Source: Falsiroseomonas bella
GTDB taxonomy: Bacteria > Pseudomonadota > Alphaproteobacteria > Acetobacterales > Acetobacteraceae
Assembly: GCF_003173615.1 (NCBI RefSeq)
Contig: NZ_QGNA01000001.1
Location: forward strand, 1,116,001 to 1,180,000
Direction: 5' to 3'
DNA length: 64,000 nucleotides
Shown here one piece after another: positions 58,530 through 64,000 of the stretch; positions within the stretch are counted from its first letter, which is position 1, and each line of letters starts with the position of its first letter. The notes beneath the pieces are model-generated. The model saw nothing but the letters and a program-made list of their open reading frames with translations, had not been told where the DNA came from and did not search any database. Position numbers and translations under genes: made by a program.

Positions 58530-59618
58530 TCAGGCGGCCTTGAAGCGGCCCCAGGCCTCGATCCAGCGATCCATCGCCGCGGGGAAGGCGTAGCGGTGCA
58601 GCGGGATGCCCCGCTTCTCCACGTCGTAGCCGAGCCGCGCCTGATCCTCTGCCGAGAAGCTGGCGGCGACGTTGGCGTTGGTGACGGGATACTGCGTCTC
58701 CTCGCCGAGCTGCTTGCCGAACTCGTCGGAGAGCGCGCCGTTGATGGCGGCGTGCGCCAGCTCCACGTTGCGGGATTCGCGCGGGATGAAGGCGGAGTGG
58801 GTGAACACCAGCAGGCCCTCGCGCGGCCAGTTGTTGGTGACGTTCCGGCCCTGCGCCTGCAGCGCTGCGCGCATCGGGATCCAGCCGAAGATCGCGTCCA
58901 CCTCGCGCGAGGACATGAGGTTCACTGCTTCCGCGAAGCTACCCCAGATGGTGCGGAAGTTGCGCTTCTTGGAGATCAGGAATTGCGTGACCCTGTTGAG
59001 ATCCGCCTGCGACATCGTCTCCGGCGAGCGGATGCCGAGATGCAGCGCGGTGAGGCAGATGGACTGGTATGGATCGTCGCGCAGCGCGACGCGGCCGGCG
59101 TACTTGTCGTCGAACAACAAGCCCCAGGACTGGGTGAGCGGGTCGTTCTCCGGGATCCGGTCGCGGTCATAGACGACGCTGTCATAGCCCCAGACGACGG
59201 GCAGCATGAAGGTGTTGTCGCCACGCTTCGTGATCTCGGACTGGAACAGCGGCGAGATCTTCGCCGCATTCGGGATCTTCGAGAGATCGAGCGGCCGCGC
59301 GAGTTCCTGCCCCGCGCGTTCCCGCAGCACGGGCGCCTGGATGAAGCCGGTGGTGGAGTACATCAGGTCGTAGCGGCTGGTGCCGCCCGGCGCCATCAGC
59401 TTCGCCGCGGTGTCCGTCGGCGAGACATAGGGCAGGTTCTCGATGCGCGCGTTGATCTGCCGCTCCAGGATGGCGCGCGCGCCATTTGGCAGGAAGGGTC
59501 CCGGCATCACCGCGACCAGACGGCGCTCCTGCGCCGAAGCGGGGCCGATGCCCGCGGCGAGCGCGGCACCGCCGGCCAGGCCGAGCGCGGCACGGCGCCC
59601 GAAAGCATGTGTCGTCAT
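58530..59618 (-). CDS. Periplasmic substrate-binding protein of the PotABCD-type transporter
   Basis: A 362-residue extracellular solute-binding protein with a twin-arginine-like signal (FGRRAALGLAGGAALAAG, cleavage near ASAQ). The mature part has the two-lobe pattern, for example MLPVVWGYDSVVYDRD and WGLLFDDKYAGRVALRDDP, common to spermidine/putrescine binding proteins. Start ATG 59618 follows the strong GAGGAGGT site; an upstream ATG at 59654 overlaps the potC stop and adds only Thr-rich sequence. Ligand not determined; a polyamine or a hydantoin-related compound is possible given the neighbours. Confidence 0.85.
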   Translation of the reverse strand: MTTHAFGRRAALGLAGGAALAAGIGPASAQERRLVAVMPGPFLPNGARAILERQINARIENLPYVSPTDTAAKLMAPGGTSRYDLMYSTTGFIQAPVLRERAGQELARPLDLSKIPNAAKISPLFQSEITKRGDNTFMLPVVWGYDSVVYDRDRIPENDPLTQSWGLLFDDKYAGRVALRDDPYQSICLTALHLGIRSPETMSQADLNRVTQFLISKKRNFRTIWGSFAEAVNLMSSREVDAIFGWIPMRAALQAQGRNVTNNWPREGLLVFTHSAFIPRESRNVELAHAAINGALSDEFGKQLGEETQYPVTNANVAASFSAEDQARLGYDVEKRGIPLHRYAFPAAMDRWIEAWGRFKAA

Positions 59619-59650
59619 CGTCACCTCCTCTGTTGTGGCAGTCGTGGAAT

Positions 59651-60466
59651 TCATGTCGAGCGATCGGCTCGGCGGCCGATCGCGAAGGCCGCCAGCGACA
59701 GGGCGGTGGAGACCAGGATGATCACCACCGCCATCGCGGGCAGGTGCGGCGCGATCTCGTCCACCACCAGCAGCCAGAACAGCACCGGGATGGTGCGGTC
59801 ATGGCCGCTGACGAAGACGGTGCGGATGAACTCGTCGAAGGAGAGGGTGAAGGCGAAGAGCGCGGTTGCGACCACCGCCGGCATCAGCATCGGCCAGACC
59901 ACGTGGCGGAACACCTTCAGCGGCGTCGCGCCCAGGTCCATCGCCGCTTCCTCCAGCGTGCGGTCGAAGCCGTGCACGCGCGGATAGAGCGTGAGGAAGG
60001 CGAAGGGCAGCACGTAGTTCACATGCGCGACCAGCACCGTGGTCCACAGGTCGGACCGGATCTCCATGTAGCCGAAGAAGATCAGCAGCACGATGCCGCC
60101 CACGATGCCTGGCAGCAGCACCGGCAGCAGGATCAGGTTCAGCACCAGCGACTGCCCGCGCACGCCATGCCGGAAGCCGAGCGCCAGCAAGAGCGCGAGC
60201 GAGGTGGAGATCACCGCGGCCGTCGCGCCGACGGCCAGCGAATTGGCGAAGGCCGCGATCAGGTCCGCGCTGTCCAGCACCTGCGCATACCACTTCGTCG
60301 TCGCGCCCTGCAGCGGGAAGCCGGTGGAGGTGCTGTCGTTGAAGGACAGCAACAGGATGACGATCAGCGGCAGGTAGAGGAAGGTCAGGAACAGCCCGGT
60401 GTAGAGGAAGAGCCCCGTCCGCCACCAGCGATACGGGTCGCGCGCGCGCGGCGCCGCGGCGCTCAC
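59651..60466 (-). CDS. potC: ABC transporter permease, PotC type
   Basis: A 271-residue inner-membrane permease with six hydrophobic segments. The EAA loop, EEAAMDLGATPLKVFRHVVWP, is in place near residue 180 and contacts the ATPase. The start is GTG 60466, overlapping the PotB stop (GTGA). The C-terminal end stops next to the binding-protein gene. Confidence 0.88.
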   Translation of the reverse strand: MSAAAPRARDPYRWWRTGLFLYTGLFLTFLYLPLIVILLLSFNDSTSTGFPLQGATTKWYAQVLDSADLIAAFANSLAVGATAAVISTSLALLLALGFRHGVRGQSLVLNLILLPVLLPGIVGGIVLLIFFGYMEIRSDLWTTVLVAHVNYVLPFAFLTLYPRVHGFDRTLEEAAMDLGATPLKVFRHVVWPMLMPAVVATALFAFTLSFDEFIRTVFVSGHDRTIPVLFWLLVVDEIAPHLPAMAVVIILVSTALSLAAFAIGRRADRST

Positions 60467-61344
60467 TTCTTGCCTCCGGTGAAGACCTCGGCGATCCCGA
60501 TCCAGCGGCCCGTCACCAATAGCAGCGCGCCGACGATCCCGACCAGCGTGACGGACAGCGCCGCGCCCATCGCCCAGTTGTTGTTCGACAGGAACTGCGA
60601 GGCGATCATGTTGCCCAGCATGATGCCCGATGTGCCGCCCAGCAGCCGTGGCGTGACATAGGCCGAGACCGCCAGCAGGAACACCATGATGCAGCCGGAG
60701 AGCACGCCCGGCCAGGACAGCGGCAGCACGACGTGGCGAAAGGTCTGCCAGGGTCGCGCCCCGAGATCCGCCGCCGCCTCCAGCAGCTTCGGGTCGATGC
60801 GTCCGAGTGCCAGGTAGATCGGCAGCGTCATGAACAGCGTGTACACATAGACCAGGCCGACATAGACCGCGCCCTCGTTGTAGAGCAGCCACTCCACCGG
60901 CGCGTCGGTGATGCCCAGCGCCATCAGGCTCTGGTTGATCAGCCCGTTGCGGCCGAGGATCGGCAGCCAGACGAAGGTGCGTACCACGTAGCTGATCCAG
61001 AAGGGCACGAAGACCGCGACCAGCCATACCGCCTTCCACGCGCCGCGCCGCGTCGCGAGGAACCACGCGAGCGGATAGGAGACCAGCAGCGAGAGCAGCG
61101 TGGTCAGCGCCGCCATGCGCAGCGTCTTGACGATGAGGTCGAGGTAGAGCGGTTCCTCGATGATGCGGGCGTAGCTGTCGAAGACGAAGTCCGGCGTGGT
61201 GCCGAAGATCGAGGATCGCCAGAAGGAGACGGCGACCATGAAGGCCACCGGCGCCAGGCCGAAGACCAGAAGCCAGGCGACGCCGGGCAGCATCAGCCAG
61301 AACGGCTTTCCGATCGGCCGCACGCCGGGGAAGGGGCGCGGCAT
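60463..61344 (-). CDS. potB: ABC transporter permease, PotB type
   Basis: A 293-residue permease, partner of PotC in the heterodimer. Its EAA loop is LLEAAADLGARPWQTFRHVVLP near residue 205, and there are six membrane segments, the first from about residue 16 (FWLMLPGVAWLLVFGLAPVA). It follows hyuB by three bases on the same strand and overlaps potC by four, so the operon reads hyuA, hyuB, potB, potC, binding protein, potA. Confidence 0.88.
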   Translation of the reverse strand: MPRPFPGVRPIGKPFWLMLPGVAWLLVFGLAPVAFMVAVSFWRSSIFGTTPDFVFDSYARIIEEPLYLDLIVKTLRMAALTTLLSLLVSYPLAWFLATRRGAWKAVWLVAVFVPFWISYVVRTFVWLPILGRNGLINQSLMALGITDAPVEWLLYNEGAVYVGLVYVYTLFMTLPIYLALGRIDPKLLEAAADLGARPWQTFRHVVLPLSWPGVLSGCIMVFLLAVSAYVTPRLLGGTSGIMLGNMIASQFLSNNNWAMGAALSVTLVGIVGALLLVTGRWIGIAEVFTGGKK

Positions 61345-61347
61345 CGT

Positions 61348-63063
61348 TCAGCCGCCCCGCGCGCGGCGTGTCGCGGCAAGGTCCAGCGCGCCGCCCGTCA
61401 CCACCACGCCGTAGTCGCGCAGGGCCGCCGCCACGCTCACCTTGCCTTCGCGCACATCGGCCAGCACTGCCGCGGGATCGCGCGCGAAGGGATCGCCGTA
61501 GCCGCCGCCGCCGCCGAGCGTGAAGCGCAGCCGGTCGCCGGCGTGCAGGCGGCGGTAGATGCCGTGCTCCGCCGGCTGGCCATTCACCCAGAGGCCACCA
61601 CCGCGTCCCGCGCCGCCGCCCGCGCGCCCGCCGATCGGGAAGCTGCCGCCCTCGCTGCGCCCGTTCAGCCGCACGGAGCTCTCGACATAGCCGCCGGCCA
61701 GATCGGCGTTCAGCACCTCGAACTCGACCTCCTGGCCAAGGCCGCCGCGGAATTGGCCGGGGCCGGCGCTGTCGGTCACGAATTCCTTGCGGCGATAGAC
61801 GATCGGCGCCTCGCGCTCCGTCACCTCCATCGGGATGTTCGCGGTGTTGTTCGGGAAGCAGAGCGTCGGCCAGCCATCCTGCCGCACGCTGCCGCCGAAG
61901 CCGCCGGAATGCTGCGAGATGGCGAGGAAGCTGCGCCCGTCGCGCCAGCGCCCGTGCAGGTACATCTCGTTCGCCGGGCAGCCGCCGTTGCCGCCCAGCA
62001 CCGCTTCCGGCAGCACCTGTTCCAGCGCGCCGTAGATCACCTCCGGCAGCAGGTGCGAGATCATGGTGCGGCCCCAGGTGGAGGCGGGCGGGCGGCTGTT
62101 CACCGCCGTGCCCTCCGGCGCCAGGATCGTGATGGCGCGCATGCAGCCATCGTTGTTCGGCACGTCCGGGTCCAGCGCCAGCTTGATGGGATAGGCGCTG
62201 TAGCTGCGCGTCATGTTCAGCGTGCAGTTCACCGCCGCGCGCACCTCGCCGGATGTGCCGGCGAAGTCGATCGTCACCTGGTCATCCGCGATCGTCAGCG
62301 CCACCTTGATCAGGATCTGCTCGCCGGTGACAGGCAGCGGCGGCAGCAGCGTTTCGCTGCGCCAGGTGCCCTTGGGCAGCTTCGCGATCTTGGCCCGCAG
62401 GCTCCGCTCGCTGCGCGCGGTGATCTCCGCGCCGAGCTCGCCCAGGTCCTCGAGCCCCGTTTCCGCCAGCATCGCCGTCAGGCCGCGCGTGCAGACGTTG
62501 TTGGCGACGAGCTGCGCGCGCAGGTCGCCCAGCACCTTCTCCGGCACGCGGATATTGGCGCGGATGAAGGCGAAGATCGCCTCGTTGAGCTTGCCCGCCT
62601 CGTAGAGCTTCATGATGGGGATCTTCAGCCCCTCCTCGTACATGTCCTTCGATTCAAGCGTGGACATGCGCCCGCCCATGTCGAGGTGATGAACGATGCA
62701 GAGGGTGAAGCCGACCAGCTTGTCGCGATGGAAGATCGGCGATGCGACGGAGATGTCGATCAGGTGGCCGCTGGCGGCCCAGGGGTCGTTGGTGATGATC
62801 ACGTCGCCCGGCTGCAGCGTCTCCGCCGGGAAGACCTTCAGGAAGTTGCGCATCACCTCCGGCACGATGCCGAGGAAGCCGGCTGTCGTGACCGTCGAAT
62901 GCGCCAGCATGTCCGCGCGCGCGTCGAACACGGCGCAGCAGAAATCGTGGTACTCCTTGACCGAGGGCGTGTAGGCGGTGCGGATCAGCCCCTGGGCCGC
63001 CTCATCCACGATGGCGACCAGGCGGTTCCACAGCACCTGCACGGAAACGGCGTCGAGGCGCAT
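61348..63063 (-). CDS. Hydantoinase B/oxoprolinase family protein
   Basis: A 571-residue B subunit of the hydantoinase/5-oxoprolinase/acetone-carboxylase-like family. Visible are YHDFCCAVFD, DPWAASGHLIDISVASPIF, the metal-site-like HHLDMGGRMSTLESKDMYEEG and the long GGRAGGGAGRGGG region near the end. With subunit A it would hydrolyse a cyclic amide using ATP; specificity cannot be read from sequence. Coupling to the polyamine-type importer suggests it acts on the imported compound. Confidence 0.87.
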   Translation of the reverse strand: MRLDAVSVQVLWNRLVAIVDEAAQGLIRTAYTPSVKEYHDFCCAVFDARADMLAHSTVTTAGFLGIVPEVMRNFLKVFPAETLQPGDVIITNDPWAASGHLIDISVASPIFHRDKLVGFTLCIVHHLDMGGRMSTLESKDMYEEGLKIPIMKLYEAGKLNEAIFAFIRANIRVPEKVLGDLRAQLVANNVCTRGLTAMLAETGLEDLGELGAEITARSERSLRAKIAKLPKGTWRSETLLPPLPVTGEQILIKVALTIADDQVTIDFAGTSGEVRAAVNCTLNMTRSYSAYPIKLALDPDVPNNDGCMRAITILAPEGTAVNSRPPASTWGRTMISHLLPEVIYGALEQVLPEAVLGGNGGCPANEMYLHGRWRDGRSFLAISQHSGGFGGSVRQDGWPTLCFPNNTANIPMEVTEREAPIVYRRKEFVTDSAGPGQFRGGLGQEVEFEVLNADLAGGYVESSVRLNGRSEGGSFPIGGRAGGGAGRGGGLWVNGQPAEHGIYRRLHAGDRLRFTLGGGGGYGDPFARDPAAVLADVREGKVSVAAALRDYGVVVTGGALDLAATRRARGG

Positions 63064-63066
63064 CGC

Positions 63067-64000
63067 TCAGCCCTCCCGATCCGGCGTGGCGAGGTCGATG
63101 ATCAGCGCGCCCGAGTCGTGCACGCGCAGGATGTCGCCGGGCCCGATCACGGTGGTGGATTCGCGCTCCTCCACGATGGCGGGGCCGACGATCTCCTGGT
63201 GCAGCGCGAGGGTCTCGCGGCGATACACCGGTGTCTCCTCGAAGCGCGCGGCGTCGTGCTGCCAAGCCGGGCGTGTCGTGACCGGAGCGCCTGGCTTGCC
63301 AGCGCGGGGCGCCGGCAGGGCCGGTGGCGGCTGCGGTTGGCGCGCTTCCACGCGCAGTGCCGCGATCTCGATCGGATTGTCGTCGTCCACCTTGCCGTAG
63401 AGCGCCTCATACGCCGCGACGAAGCCGGCCGCGAGCTGTTCGGGCAGCGTCGCATCCAAGGCACCGCCGATCGGGATCTCCAGCGCGTGGTCCTGGCCGT
63501 GGTAGCGCAGATCGGCACTACGGCGGACCTCCGGCGTGGCATCGGGCGGCAATAGCGCGACAGCCTCCGCGGCCAGCGCCTCGAGCTCCTGCGCGACCGC
63601 GGCGACGTCCAGCCCGGCGAGGCGCCGGTTCACCGGCCGGCTGCGCTCGAAGGCGATGGGCGCGGCGAGCAGGCCGAGGGAGGACATCACGCCGGCCAGC
63701 GGCGGGACCACCACGCGGCGGCAGCCGAGACGGCGCGCGAGGCCGACCGCATGGACCGGTCCCGCGCCGCCCGTCACCACCAGCGCAAGCGCGGCCGGCG
63801 ACTTTCCCTTGTCCGCGACATAGACGCGGCCGGCTGCGGCCATCGTCTCGTTGACGATCGCATGGATGCCAGCCGCCGCGCGTGCCGTGTCGAGCCCTGC
63901 CGGCTCGGCGACACGCGCGGCGATCGCGGCCTCGGCCCGCGCGCGGTCCAGCTTCATGTCGCCGCCGAGGAAGAAATCCGGGTTGAGATAGCCGAGCGCG
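63067..64000 (-). CDS. Hydantoinase A/oxoprolinase family protein (partial)
   Basis: C-terminal part of the ATP-binding A subunit; the gene continues past the window edge. The frame is open from 63957 to the end (reading ALGYLNPDFFLGGD before MKLD, which is typical internal sequence), so the methionine at 63957 is not the start. The conserved LVVTGGAGPVHAVGLAR and SLGLLAAP motifs are intact. It lies three bases before hyuB and heads the visible operon. Confidence 0.85.
   Translation of the reverse strand, partial: ALGYLNPDFFLGGDMKLDRARAEAAIAARVAEPAGLDTARAAAGIHAIVNETMAAAGRVYVADKGKSPAALALVVTGGAGPVHAVGLARRLGCRRVVVPPLAGVMSSLGLLAAPIAFERSRPVNRRLAGLDVAAVAQELEALAAEAVALLPPDATPEVRRSADLRYHGQDHALEIPIGGALDATLPEQLAAGFVAAYEALYGKVDDDNPIEIAALRVEARQPQPPPALPAPRAGKPGAPVTTRPAWQHDAARFEETPVYRRETLALHQEIVGPAIVEERESTTVIGPGDILRVHDSGALIIDLATPDREG

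Overview
The window is chromosomal DNA from a very GC-rich alphaproteobacterium, most likely Acetobacteraceae (Roseomonas-like). This rests on the compact hprK-rapZ-EIIA-HPr-EI operon with a short catalytic-domain-only HprK, class I lysyl-tRNA synthetase, an alphaproteobacterial-type LexA box (GTTC-N7-GTTC), PEP-CTERM-like sorting tails and dense gene packing with ATGA/GTGA overlaps. The genus is an inference. No rRNA, tRNA or CRISPR array was seen.

Layout. 0-5.8 kb: a PLP-dependent dehydratase, a DUF1203 gene and the regulatory PTS operon. 5.8-16 kb: nitroreductase-like protein, a small exported six-repeat protein, methyltransferase-ubiA, rsmE, gshA, a SnoaL-FMO fusion, an orphan TupA-like binding protein, a zinc alcohol dehydrogenase with a small membrane protein, and a Coq7-type hydroxylase. 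16-19 kb: a 912-residue RTX protein. 19-23.7 kb: paaX and the complete phenylacetyl-CoA epoxidase set paaABCDE. 23.8-32.2 kb: a DinG-like helicase, a vapBC toxin-antitoxin pair, asd, lysK and a shortened mprF.

32.4-46.1 kb is a compact podovirus (T7-like) virion module: S24-type repressor, divergent control region with a LexA-box match, two leader genes, a strong terminator, then connector, scaffold, capsid, tail tubes A and B, a small internal-protein candidate, a pectate-lyase-like tail spike, small and large terminase, a tiny opposite-strand DNA-binding candidate, a one-TM protein and a SleB-type hydrolase. No integrase, phage RNA polymerase, replication gene or T7 gp15/gp16-type ejection protein is present. 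It looks like a virion-making cassette lacking autonomous replication: either a remnant or a domesticated, gene-transfer-agent-like particle. It is the best candidate here for an undescribed system.

46.1-49.3 kb returns to housekeeping (DUF952, EamA transporter, pyrD, HAD hydrolase). 49.3-57.4 kb: a conspicuously AT-rich control region, a PEP-CTERM-like exported protein and a 2267-residue repeat protein with five SdrD-B-like domains, a 747-bp tandem duplication and three further ~330-residue modules, with no recognisable signal peptide or anchor. 57.4-64 kb: an operon for a spermidine/putrescine-type ABC importer together with hydantoinase/oxoprolinase subunits B and A (A runs off the window).

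Two families of intergenic repeats punctuate the window: a ~45-bp element at four loci (five copies), and a GC-rich hairpin repeat flanking the capsid gene.
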